Below, piece by piece: positions 43,107 to 50,830 of a DNA stretch of 52,935 nucleotides (its first letter is position 1; the number at the start of each line of letters is the position of its first letter). The translations under genes and the position numbers were made by a program. The DNA comes from Bacteroidaceae bacterium (lineage in GTDB: Bacteria > Bacteroidota > Bacteroidia > Bacteroidales > Bacteroidaceae), in contig JAFUFK010000008.1 of NCBI GenBank assembly GCA_017469925.1, forward strand, positions 1 through 52,935. Direction: 5' to 3'. Below the pieces are notes generated by a model. That model saw nothing but the letters and a program-made list of their open reading frames with translations, did no database searches and was not told the DNA's origin.

Positions 43107-46100
43107 TTACTTTATCACTTTCTTTCCGTCTGAGATGTAGATGCCCTTTGGCAGGCGGCCGGTTGCGAGGCGGCGTCCGCTAAGGTCATAGATGGCGGCG
43201 TCCGCCTTCGTGCCGGTGGCCGGTATGGTCTCGATGCCGTCGGTCGTGCCAAAGACTATCTCGATGGTGGTCTCGGGGTCGAAACCTCCCTCGGTCGAGA
43301 TGTAGGCTCCGTTGGCCGATACGCTGGTGGTGCTGCGCTTGCTCACGACGAGTGCGTTGCCCTCGGCTATGATGACGCCCTGGCCTACGGTCTTCGACGT
43401 GTAGGTGCCCTTCAGCGCCTTATCCTCCTGGGCCACAGGCACTACGTTGTAGCCGTGGCGCAAGGTGACCATCTCGGCCGGGTCGTCGGCACTGTAGTCG
43501 TCGGTATCGCCATTTTGCAGGAAGAAGGGGCGCCCGCCCTCGGCCATGCCCGTGATGGGACCGAGTTCGACGACGTTGCCTTCGACCTTGTTGACGCCCC
43601 ATATCTTGGCGCTGGAGCCCTCGGCCACGCCTACCTCTACGGGGAAGCAAAGGCCCGTCAGCGTTCCATAGACGAGTGGCATCTGGAACTCGGCACCGTC
43701 GTAGTCGGCTGCCACGTCCTCGGCCTCCTCGATGTAGAGTCCGCTGCGGCTACCCGGGGTGTTGACGCCCCAGGTTACGACGACGTTGTTGGCCACCTGG
43801 CCGTGGAGGAAGTTCTGGCTTGCTCCCGTGATGCTCTTCGAGGCAATGGCGGTCTCGCCGTAGCCGATGGCATGTACGTTGAAGAGCGAGGGATGGACGC
43901 TCAGCGATACGGCACCGCTCGTGCCGGCAGCCTTGACGAAGAGGTTGGTGCCCTTGTTTTGCAGGATGTAGGCCGAGTCGCCCACGGCTACGAAGCGGAA
44001 GAGGGAGAGGCTCTTGTCGGAAATGTCCTCGTCGGCATCGAGGTAGATTTGGCTGCCCAGGCCGAACTCGCTGGCCGATACGCGGTCCATGACTTCGGTG
44101 ATGCCGTCCTCGTTCCGTTCGGTATAGGTGACGGTCATGTACTTGCCGAAGAGGTCTTCGTCGGTGATTACGCCCGTCTCGGCATTGCTGTTGCCGCGGC
44201 CGGCGGTGATGTCCCAGCCGTACTGCTCGAACTCCTCCTCCTTGGCGAAGCGGATGCGATACCACTTGCCCGTCTGGACGGGGTTGGCGCTGGCGTAGAG
44301 GTCGTCGGCACTGCTCTGCAGTTGGTCGATGTACTGCTGGCTCTGTTCGGCCGAGTAGTTGCCGGCTGCGTCGTAGGCCTTGGCCTGGTCATAGAGTGTG
44401 CGGAAGCCCTCGCCGGCCGTGCCTGCACGCCAGAATCCCGGGTTGGTGCCCACGACGACGGCGTCGGCCGTGCCTTTCTGGGCGGTCAGTACCGTGCGCA
44501 GGGGCGTCGGGTCAACAAACTTGGCGATGAAGGCATCGTAGGCCTGCTTCAGGGCCTGGTATTCCTCGACGGTCAGGTCGTCCAGTTCCAGGTCGGCCTG
44601 GTCGTTGATGACCTTTTCGAGGTTCTTGGCCACGTCGCCCATGACGTTGTACTGGCAGGTCTCGCTCTGTACGACCTCGGCACGATACATCTGGAACTCG
44701 GCCAGGTGGGCAAAGACGGGTGTCTTGCTGCCCGTGGTGCGTACGAAGTAGAAGCGGATGTACTTGTGGCCCAGGGTGGGGAAGACGGGGCTGGTCAGCG
44801 TCTCGGTGTAGCTGCCAAGCGGGGTGTTGAGGTCGGCCAGGTGGTCGCACTCGTCCTGCGTGGCGTCGAAGTTGTCGGTGCCATAGACGGCCCAGTCGAG
44901 AATCTGGTTACCCGAGTTGTTGCGGCGGGTGAACTGCATGACGGCGTTCTGGACGTCGGCCTCGCGAATCTCCACCTGGAGGTAGTGGGCCTCGGTGAAC
45001 TGGCCGTGCCAGTCGCTGTGCCAGAAGGTGCTGGCGTCGCCATCGATCAGGTACTCGATGTGCAGTCCCTCTTCGCCATCGGAGAAGGGGCTGCTCAGCT
45101 GTTCGGCATCGGTGATGAGGGCCTGATTGTCGATGTTGGTCTGGATGTCGCGTGCGATTTCCAGTTTGGCCTTGCCGTCTTCGAGCATGGCCTGATAGTC
45201 GTTCTTCATGAGCTCGATGTCCTTGTAGGGGGCATAGGCCTCGACGATGGCTTGGGCCTCCTCGTCGCTGACGGGGATGAACTGCCACTCGGAACCGCCC
45301 ACCGTAAGGTCGCTGTTGCTGAAGCTGGTGTACCAGCCTACGACTCCGCCCTGGGTGCCGTTGCCGTTGTTGTGGTCGCCTTGGTGGAGGTAGCGGCCCT
45401 CTTCGGCATTCTGGGGATAGACGTTGAGGTTGACGTAGAGCACGCCGTCGATGGTGATGGCCGGCGTGACGACGATTTCGCCACCGCCCTCGGCCGTCAT
45501 GCTCACGCGGGTGCTGCGGTTAACCTCGTCGAAGCGGGTCTCCGTGGCTACGTTCATGATGTCGAAGCGGCCCGATTCGAGGTTGGTCACCTTCCACAGT
45601 GCGGGGGCATCGATGCTGAGGTCGTCGCTCGAACCCCACTGGGCGTAGAACGTGTCGCCGTCTTGCAGGCTGTGCATGTACTTATCGACCTCGACCTCGG
45701 TCTCCTCCAGGGTCTCGGGGTCGGTCACCGTGGTCTTGTAGTGGAGGGCCGTCTTGATGCGGTAGTAGCCGTCGGGCAGGGGTACGGGCACGCGGCTGGC
45801 CAGGACGGCCTCATAGGCGTCGATGACGGCCTGTCCGCGGCGTTGGAACTCCTCGACGGTCCAGTCCATCCAGTTGCTGTCGGGGTCGTCGGTGTCGGCG
45901 GCTGCCAGTGCGGCCTCGAAGGCTTCTACCTCGGCCTCGCCGTAGTCGCCCGGGGCGGTGCCGACGTTGAAGGTGCCCGAGTACTGGCGGTACTGGCTGA
46001 CGATGGCCTCCAGTTCGGCCAGGGCTACGTCGATTTCGCTGATGTCGCCCCAGACGATGGAGTGAATCGACCAGTCGGCGTTGCCGTCGATGCCCGTGTT

Positions 46101-46682
46101 CTCACCGCTGCCCCAGATGGGGATGCGGTAGCCGACGCCGGTGTTGTCGATGCGCACGCCCATGGGGTACTCGTTCATCGAGAAGTGGCCGTCGGTGTCC
46201 TGAATCTTATAGATGTTCAGTTCCGTGGCGTCGTAGATGGACGAGTGGGCGTAGATGGGCGAACTGTTGGCCGACCCGGCGGGGATGTTCAGGTAGTTGC
46301 CCGTGCCGAATTGCAGCAGGTAGGCATCCTCGTGGTCCTGGCTGGGGATGAAGCGCACCAGATAGCCGGCCACCCTCGAGGCCTGGACCTCGTCGGGCAC
46401 GTTGTCGATGCTGCGCGTGAAGATGCGCTCGCCGTCGCCCTCGTCGTGCATGAAGCCGGCGCCCTGGGGCAGGCCGCCCACTTCGCTGTGCTCGACCTTG
46501 TTGTCGTTGACGATGCGACGTTGGTGCAGCAGGTACCAGGTGTTGGGCTCGAAGTCGGCCACAGCACCGCCCACGGTCACCGACTTCCGTTGGAAATCGA
46601 AGTCGTCCGTCTGGGCTTTCGCGCCGATGCTCACGAGGAGAGCCATCAGCACGCAGAGGAGAGAGGTAAACGTTCTACTCAT
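43107..46682 (-). CDS. Surface paralog C: F5/8-type lectin protein with Por tail
   Basis: 1191 residues, the same architecture as A and B but visibly more GC-rich in third positions. Signal peptide MSRTFTSLLCVLMALLVSIGAKAQ (close to that of B); N-terminal QRKSVTVGGAVADFEPNTWYLLHQRRI; spacer GTAPGDYGEAEVEAFEAALAAA; ricin-like DGYYRIKTALHY...DKYMHSLQDGD; F5/8 LIDGDASTFWHSDWHGQF...HYLQVEI...HLAEFQMY; second spacer VGTNPGFWRAGTAGEGFRTLYDQA; second ricin-like module; C-terminal MAEGGRPFFLQNGDTDDYSADD. Its tail is the shorter form YDLSGRRLATGRLPKGIYISDGKKVIK, unlike A and B. First of the three in transcription direction; its promoter and a short-motif array lie upstream. Confidence 0.85.
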   Translation of the reverse strand: MSRTFTSLLCVLMALLVSIGAKAQTDDFDFQRKSVTVGGAVADFEPNTWYLLHQRRIVNDNKVEHSEVGGLPQGAGFMHDEGDGERIFTRSIDNVPDEVQASRVAGYLVRFIPSQDHEDAYLLQFGTGNYLNIPAGSANSSPIYAHSSIYDATELNIYKIQDTDGHFSMNEYPMGVRIDNTGVGYRIPIWGSGENTGIDGNADWSIHSIVWGDISEIDVALAELEAIVSQYRQYSGTFNVGTAPGDYGEAEVEAFEAALAAADTDDPDSNWMDWTVEEFQRRGQAVIDAYEAVLASRVPVPLPDGYYRIKTALHYKTTVTDPETLEETEVEVDKYMHSLQDGDTFYAQWGSSDDLSIDAPALWKVTNLESGRFDIMNVATETRFDEVNRSTRVSMTAEGGGEIVVTPAITIDGVLYVNLNVYPQNAEEGRYLHQGDHNNGNGTQGGVVGWYTSFSNSDLTVGGSEWQFIPVSDEEAQAIVEAYAPYKDIELMKNDYQAMLEDGKAKLEIARDIQTNIDNQALITDAEQLSSPFSDGEEGLHIEYLIDGDASTFWHSDWHGQFTEAHYLQVEIREADVQNAVMQFTRRNNSGNQILDWAVYGTDNFDATQDECDHLADLNTPLGSYTETLTSPVFPTLGHKYIRFYFVRTTGSKTPVFAHLAEFQMYRAEVVQSETCQYNVMGDVAKNLEKVINDQADLELDDLTVEEYQALKQAYDAFIAKFVDPTPLRTVLTAQKGTADAVVVGTNPGFWRAGTAGEGFRTLYDQAKAYDAAGNYSAEQSQQYIDQLQSSADDLYASANPVQTGKWYRIRFAKEEEFEQYGWDITAGRGNSNAETGVITDEDLFGKYMTVTYTERNEDGITEVMDRVSASEFGLGSQIYLDADEDISDKSLSLFRFVAVGDSAYILQNKGTNLFVKAAGTSGAVSLSVHPSLFNVHAIGYGETAIASKSITGASQNFLHGQVANNVVVTWGVNTPGSRSGLYIEEAEDVAADYDGAEFQMPLVYGTLTGLCFPVEVGVAEGSSAKIWGVNKVEGNVVELGPITGMAEGGRPFFLQNGDTDDYSADDPAEMVTLRHGYNVVPVAQEDKALKGTYTSKTVGQGVIIAEGNALVVSKRSTTSVSANGAYISTEGGFDPETTIEIVFGTTDGIETIPATGTKADAAIYDLSGRRLATGRLPKGIYISDGKKVIK

Positions 46683-46727
46683 AATCGTTGGTTTTAGGGT
46701 TAGTGTCTTTTTTCATAGTCTCGGGGG

Positions 46728-46735
46728 CAAAGATA
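46728..46735 (-). promoter_or_regulatory. -7 box (TATCTTTG, minus strand) of paralog C
   Basis: CAAAGATA reads TATCTTTG, 46 bases upstream of the start. The surrounding ATAGTCTCGGGGGCAAAG is the same as at the paralog B promoter. Confidence 0.7.
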
Positions 46736-46894
46736 CGCAGAATTTTCGACCGAGGCAAGCCTGCGGCTGATTTTTTGCCCCTTCGCACACGCATATAAAT
46801 AATTTGGTACGCGCACGCGTGCGAAGACGTCGCGGCATGGTTTGTAAACATTTTTCGGACTTCCTCGGGAGGGGCTCGGAACCTCCGGCCGGAA

Positions 46895-46974
46895 GTTATG
46901 TTAACCTATCGGCCGAGATAATGTTAACCTGTCGCCATCGGTTAACATAACAGAGGGGCGTAGGTTAACATAAC
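46895..46974. repeat. Mirror-symmetric four-copy GTTAAC array
   Basis: Two copies read (A/T)ATGTTAACCT (cores GTTAAC at 46900 and 46923) and two inverted copies read GGTTAACAT (cores at 46941 and 46964). Core spacings are 23, 18 and 23 bases, so the set is symmetric about 46934. The rest of 46736-47060 holds no gene. The array lies upstream of the paralog C promoter and downstream of the DUF4954 terminator, and looks like a binding-site cluster. Confidence 0.8.
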
Positions 46975-47066
46975 GTGCAAACGCAAGTTCCTGGACAACA
47001 ATATGGGACTCCGTTTCCCGTTGAAAAACAATACGTTACGCCGCAGTCTTTTCCGATGCGACAAAG

Positions 47067-47098
47067 AGGGCTGCGCAACAGATTGGCTGCGCAGCCCT
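47067..47098 (-). terminator. Terminator hairpin of the DUF4954 gene
   Basis: AGGGCTGCGCA (47067-47077) pairs perfectly with TGCGCAGCCCT (47088-47098). The minus-strand tail CTTTGTC is a weak U-run. Confidence 0.7.
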
Positions 47099-47131
47099 AA
47101 CCGATGGGGTGTAAATATTTCGGAACGTTTC

Positions 47132-49111
47132 TCAGGAGAGCAGGGCTATCCACTTGTCGCCGAGGGCCGACTTTACCCGGATGTGTTCCTCAACGGCCGT
47201 GACGAAGGGGTTGCTCTGGAACTCGCCACGCACCTCCTGAAAGTCGGCCTCGGCCGTGCTGCGGTTGCCGTCGAATCCGAATCCCGTCTTCGTCGAGAGC
47301 GAGAACTCCTTGCGGGCGTCCTGATAGAGCATCTGGTCGAGTTCGACGACGGCCTGCTTCCAGTCGCGGACGATGGCAACGAGCGTCTCGTTCCGGTCGA
47401 GGTCCTCGGGCCGGAGGTCGTAGAAGCGGAGCAGAAGCTGGTAGGCCCAGGCCCACTCCAGGTCGTAGTAGCGGCGGTGGATGTCGGAGAGGCGCTGGGT
47501 CATGGTCTGGTGGCCGGCAACGCGGCCCTCCTCGATCTCGTTCATCAGCTGTGTGATGGTGGAGTGGGGCGCGATGAGGCCCGAGAGGTCGAGCCAGTCG
47601 CCCTCGCCGATGGGCGATTCGGGCTTCAAGGTCGCTGCGCTCACGGCCAGCCCCTCACGGGTCACCTTCTCCAGCCGCGAGATGAGCGAGTTGCCCAGGA
47701 ACTTGTGGATGGCTATCCGATAGAGACTGATGCCGCGTTCGAGGCTGGAGTGGGTAATCTTGGCGCTCTGGTAGGTGTAGGTGTCGCTCGTGGCGCCCGA
47801 CAGGGCCTTCAGGCGTTGCAGTACGTCGAGTCCCTGCACCATCTTGTCAATCGTGTAGGGCGAGAGCAGGTTGAAGTTGACCAGGTCGAGGCGGCCCTCC
47901 TGGGGGCGACGGTCGCGCTTGGGCCACTTCTGGGCGTCGCGGATGGTGCCCACCGAACGCAGGTTGACGGCCGGGGCCAGCCACGTCTCGCCCTGCTTCT
48001 CTATCAGATAGGAGAAGGGCAGGGCCGAGGTGTCGGGGTTGGTCGAATGGCGACCCATGACGAGCGAGAAGGCACCGATGCGGGCGGGCCACAGGAGGTA
48101 ACTGTCGGAGGCCGTCTTGGCACCGCGCTCAAGGGCTCCCTGGTGGATGGGGCCGAGCTTATACATGTGGTTCGACTGGTTCGAGCCCGAGCCGGCATTC
48201 ATGAACGAGAACATGCCCGCGATGAGCAGGGTCGATTTGTGGTGTGTCACCGTGAAGGGGCCCGCAAAGATGGCACACGCCTCGCCGTTCTCCTCCTGGC
48301 AGTTGCAGAAGAAGAGCGAGTCGGAGGCCGAATACCCGTGGCCCAGCGTACACGACTGGCCCACATAGACGCGGCTGAGCGTGGTGCAGTCCTCAATCTG
48401 GCTGCCGTCTTGCACGATGAAGTCCTCGGCTATCACGCCGTAGCCGATGTGTACGGGCGAGTCTTCGTGCGACATCAGCGAACCGTTCTTCAGCTTGCCG
48501 GCGCCCTCTATCTTGCTGTAGGGACCGACGTAGAGGTTCTTGATGTATCCCGTATCGACGATGGTCGAGTGGCGACCGATTCGGCCACGGTCGGAACGCC
48601 GATTTTCCGCGATTTCATCGGCAAAAACCTTCAGTCGCCCGGTCAGCGTGGGGCGGTGGCGATACATGGCCTGCATGTAGGCCTCCTGGGCCGTCAGGCG
48701 TTCGTGGATGGTCACCTCGCGGCCACCCGTCTCGTTCAGTACGCTGACCTCTACGCCGTTGCCGAAGCGCGTCTCGCCATCGACCAGGATGATATCGACG
48801 TTCTCGATGAAGCAGTCGGGCTCGATGTCGTAGTTGGCAATGTAGTTCTTGATGTTCTCGATGCAGCAGTCGTCGCCTACCGAGACGTTGTGGAGCGTCA
48901 CGTGGAAGAGACCCGAGTGCTTGTGGATGCCGCCGGGCATGGTGAAGGCCTTCTGGAACTGGCCTATCCGGCACGTGCCCGAGAAACGCACCTGGCGCAC
49001 GTATTTGGGATTCAGTTCGGGGTGGATGGTGACGGCTGCCCAGTCCTCGGCCGTGCAGCCCTGTTGCTCCAGCTGTTCGATTTCCGGCTGGGTAAGATTT
49101 CTGTATTGCAT
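47132..49111 (-). CDS. DUF4954 family protein (left-handed beta-helix, acyltransferase-like)
   Basis: 659 residues. The first 400 residues are rich in isoleucine/valine/glycine hexapeptide-type repeats (VSVGDDCCIENI, CFIENVDIILV, GRHSTIVDTGYIKNLYVGPYSKIEGAGKLKNGSLM, VHIGYGVIAEDFIVQDGSQIEDCTTLSRVYVGQ), the pattern of left-handed beta-helix sugar acyl- or nucleotidyltransferases. The C-terminal 230 residues are helical. The family is widespread in Bacteroidales and unassigned; no catalytic His was identified. There is no signal peptide, so it is cytoplasmic. It is divergent from the methyltransferase-like gene at 49188. Confidence 0.88.
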   Translation of the reverse strand: MQYRNLTQPEIEQLEQQGCTAEDWAAVTIHPELNPKYVRQVRFSGTCRIGQFQKAFTMPGGIHKHSGLFHVTLHNVSVGDDCCIENIKNYIANYDIEPDCFIENVDIILVDGETRFGNGVEVSVLNETGGREVTIHERLTAQEAYMQAMYRHRPTLTGRLKVFADEIAENRRSDRGRIGRHSTIVDTGYIKNLYVGPYSKIEGAGKLKNGSLMSHEDSPVHIGYGVIAEDFIVQDGSQIEDCTTLSRVYVGQSCTLGHGYSASDSLFFCNCQEENGEACAIFAGPFTVTHHKSTLLIAGMFSFMNAGSGSNQSNHMYKLGPIHQGALERGAKTASDSYLLWPARIGAFSLVMGRHSTNPDTSALPFSYLIEKQGETWLAPAVNLRSVGTIRDAQKWPKRDRRPQEGRLDLVNFNLLSPYTIDKMVQGLDVLQRLKALSGATSDTYTYQSAKITHSSLERGISLYRIAIHKFLGNSLISRLEKVTREGLAVSAATLKPESPIGEGDWLDLSGLIAPHSTITQLMNEIEEGRVAGHQTMTQRLSDIHRRYYDLEWAWAYQLLLRFYDLRPEDLDRNETLVAIVRDWKQAVVELDQMLYQDARKEFSLSTKTGFGFDGNRSTAEADFQEVRGEFQSNPFVTAVEEHIRVKSALGDKWIALLS

Positions 49112-49187
49112 AAAACTTTTTCTTTTTACCTTGTATAATAATATAACGTCGGCATCGTTTATTTAGTATAAATAAACCTGAAAAAAG

Positions 49188-49703
49188 ATGCTTCCTTGGC
49201 GCAATCCGCTCGTCTGGCTCGCCCGTCTGCCATACCGAAAGGGCTATGGCATACACTCGCCCTATGCCTACGGCCTGGCGACGCAGGTGCTCTACCGGCC
49301 GGGCCGGTACTATGCCGATGCCTTGCTCGACGGGTTGTTCCCGCGCTGGCAGCACGTGCTCTGCAGGCGCCGGGTGGCGTGCCACAGGTTGCTCTTCCGC
49401 CTGGCCAACCACTACCAGCCCGTGGAGATACTCCTGCCGAAGGGCCGACTGACGCAGGCGGCCTATCTGCACTCCGGCTGCAGGAGGGCCCGACTTGCCG
49501 AGGAGGAGGGGCGAGGATACTATACGCTGGTCCTGGCCGACGGCAACCGTGTCCACGTCGTCTATGACCTGCAACGCCACCGCGAGGAATGGGGCGCGCT
49601 GCGCATGATGCCCGACGTCACCGCCTCCTTCGACCTCTACGACATGGCACTGGCCATTGCCGACCCGAAACTGAACAGACAACATTACAAAATAAATTGG
49701 TAA
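49188..49703 (+). CDS. Small protein related to Bacteroidetes SAM-methyltransferase-like family
   Basis: 171 residues. The N-terminal LARLPYRKGYGIHSPYAYGLATQVLY is the conserved RKGxGIHSP opening of an unnamed Bacteroidetes family often annotated as methyltransferase; the C-terminal SFDLYDMALAIADPKLNRQHYKINW also matches that family's end. The central SAM-binding core (DxGxGxG) is absent, so if the family is correct this is a shortened, probably non-catalytic member of about two-thirds the usual length. It ends 5 bases before the adenosyltransferase gene, so the two are probably co-transcribed. Strongly arginine-rich, predicted pI is high. Confidence 0.65.
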   Translation: MLPWRNPLVWLARLPYRKGYGIHSPYAYGLATQVLYRPGRYYADALLDGLFPRWQHVLCRRRVACHRLLFRLANHYQPVEILLPKGRLTQAAYLHSGCRRARLAEEEGRGYYTLVLADGNRVHVVYDLQRHREEWGALRMMPDVTASFDLYDMALAIADPKLNRQHYKINW

Positions 49704-49708
49704 CCATT

Positions 49709-50263
49709 ATGGAAAATCTCAAGAAATCGAATGTCTATACGCGTCGCGGCGACACGGGGACTACGGGACTCGTGGGCGGACAGCGCATACCGAAGTCGCA
49801 CAGCCGGCTGGAGGCCTACGGCACGATGGACGAGCTGAACAGTTTCGTCGGACTCCTGCTGACCTACCTGACCGACGAGGCCGACCAGCGCATGGTGCTG
49901 GGCATACAGAACACGCTCTTCAGCGTGGGCTGCGAACTGGCCACTATCGACCGTCCCGCGCGCCATGCCGTCAGCGAGGAGGAGGTCGCCCAACTGGAGC
50001 ATGCCATCGACCTGCTCGATGCCGAATGTGGCGGCTGGCGAGGCTTCATCCTGCCCGGCGGCTCGCGAGGTGCTGCCGTGGCTCATGTCTGCCGTACGGT
50101 ATGCCGCAGGCTCGAGCGGCGCGTCTATAGCATCGACGACGGGGTGGAGACGGCCCCCACATTGCTCCAATACATCAATCGACTGAGCGACTATTTCTTC
50201 CTTTTGTCTAAGAAAATCAACAAATTAGCGGGTGTGGAAGAAAATATTTGGCAAAATCGTTGA
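49709..50263 (+). CDS. Cob(I)yrinic acid a,c-diamide adenosyltransferase (PduO-type)
   Basis: 184 residues starting at the ATG at 49709; the upstream in-frame ATG at 49589 lies inside the previous gene and is unlikely. Signatures of PduO-type ATP:corrinoid adenosyltransferases: NVYTRRGDTGTTGLVGGQRIPKSHSRLEAYGTMDELNSFVG (ATP-binding N-terminus), FILPGGSRGAA, HVCRTVCRRLERRV and LQYINRLSDYFFLLSK. It transfers the adenosyl group of ATP to cob(I)alamin, making coenzyme B12 for methylmalonyl-CoA mutase and similar enzymes. No cobalamin riboswitch was recognised upstream. Confidence 0.96.
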   Translation: MENLKKSNVYTRRGDTGTTGLVGGQRIPKSHSRLEAYGTMDELNSFVGLLLTYLTDEADQRMVLGIQNTLFSVGCELATIDRPARHAVSEEEVAQLEHAIDLLDAECGGWRGFILPGGSRGAAVAHVCRTVCRRLERRVYSIDDGVETAPTLLQYINRLSDYFFLLSKKINKLAGVEENIWQNR

Positions 50264-50282
50264 TTATGTCAAATCTCTATTA

Positions 50283-50290
50283 TATCTTTG
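50283..50290 (+). promoter_or_regulatory. -7 box (TATCTTTG) of the DUF2795 gene
   Basis: TATCTTTG lies 55 bases before the DUF2795 start codon. Confidence 0.7.
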
Positions 50291-50345
50291 CACGCCCTTA
50301 GGGGAATATTGTGTGAAAAAGAACGTAAAAAAGTAAATAAACGCT

Positions 50346-50567
50346 ATGTATTGGACATTGGAATTGGCCTCGAAGCTCGAGGATGCTCCCTGGCCTGCAA
50401 CGAAAGAAGAACTCATCGACTACGCCGTCCGTAGCGGTGCACCCCTCGAAGTCATCGAGAACCTGAACGAAATCGAGGACGAGGGCGAAATCTACGAGAC
50501 CATCGAAGACGTCTGGCCCGACTATCCCACGAAGGAGGACTTTCTCTTCAACGAGGATGAGTATTAG
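50346..50567 (+). CDS. DUF2795 family small protein
   Basis: 73 residues, very acidic: MYWTLELASKLEDAPWPATKEELIDYAVRSGAPLEVIENL followed by EIEDEGEIYETIEDVWPDYPTKEDFLFNEDEY. This sequence is highly conserved across Bacteroidales and belongs to DUF2795, a helical family with no assigned role. Its 3' end, including the stop codon and the terminator, has a second partial copy at 52470-52558 (see findings). Confidence 0.92.
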   Translation: MYWTLELASKLEDAPWPATKEELIDYAVRSGAPLEVIENLNEIEDEGEIYETIEDVWPDYPTKEDFLFNEDEY

Positions 50568-50597
50568 ACTGTGGATTTTTTCTAAGTAATTAAATAT

Positions 50598-50636
50598 CAG
50601 CGAGATAAGCAAATTTTATTTGTTTGTCTCGCTGGT
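50598..50636 (+). terminator. Terminator of the DUF2795 gene (copy 1 of a duplicated segment)
   Basis: CAGCGAGATAAGCAAAT pairs with ATTTGTTTGTCTCGCTG with one bulge or mismatch, followed by GTGTTTTAT. The same hairpin recurs at 52520-52558. Confidence 0.8.
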
Positions 50637-50715
50637 GTTTTATAGCCTTAGATAGCGTGTTTTGTTTGTCTAAATTGCGATTTTTAACATCGCAAATTGA
50701 GTTTGTTTGTCTAAA
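50619..50715. repeat. Repeated TTTGTTTGTCT motif upstream of the phosphatase
   Basis: TTTGTTTGTCT occurs at 50619-50629, 50661-50671 and 50702-50712, start to start 42 and 41 bases, with copies 2 and 3 extended to TTTGTTTGTCTAAA. Between copies 2 and 3 lies a small hairpin, TTGCGAttttTAACATCGCAA (about 50675-50697). A fourth copy is at 52542-52552 in the duplicated terminator. Confidence 0.75.
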
Positions 50716-50721
50716 AATCGC

Positions 50722-50729
50722 TACCTTTG
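50722..50729 (+). promoter_or_regulatory. -7 box (TACCTTTG) of the lipoprotein phosphatase gene
   Basis: TACCTTTG fits TAnnTTTG, 101 bases before the start codon; the -33 region is formed by the TTTGTTTG repeat copy at 50702. Confidence 0.6.
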
Positions 50730-50830
50730 CACATCCTCATGGATAAACGACAAACAAACAACTAAGCTATGGGACGACCGAAAGGATAAGTTTGTGAAAA
50801 AATTATCTCATACTAAATACCCCCACAAAA

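Noticed and set aside
43455-46697. 1080-codon open frame on the plus strand opposite paralog C
   Set aside because: It is the antisense of a clear signal-peptide protein. High GC in third positions removes stop codons on the other strand; the product is low-complexity (V, G, L-rich) with no motif.
49589-50263. Longer start for the cobalamin adenosyltransferase (224 residues)
   Set aside because: The extra 40 residues overlap the preceding gene and are not part of the family; the ATG at 49709 gives the usual N-terminus.
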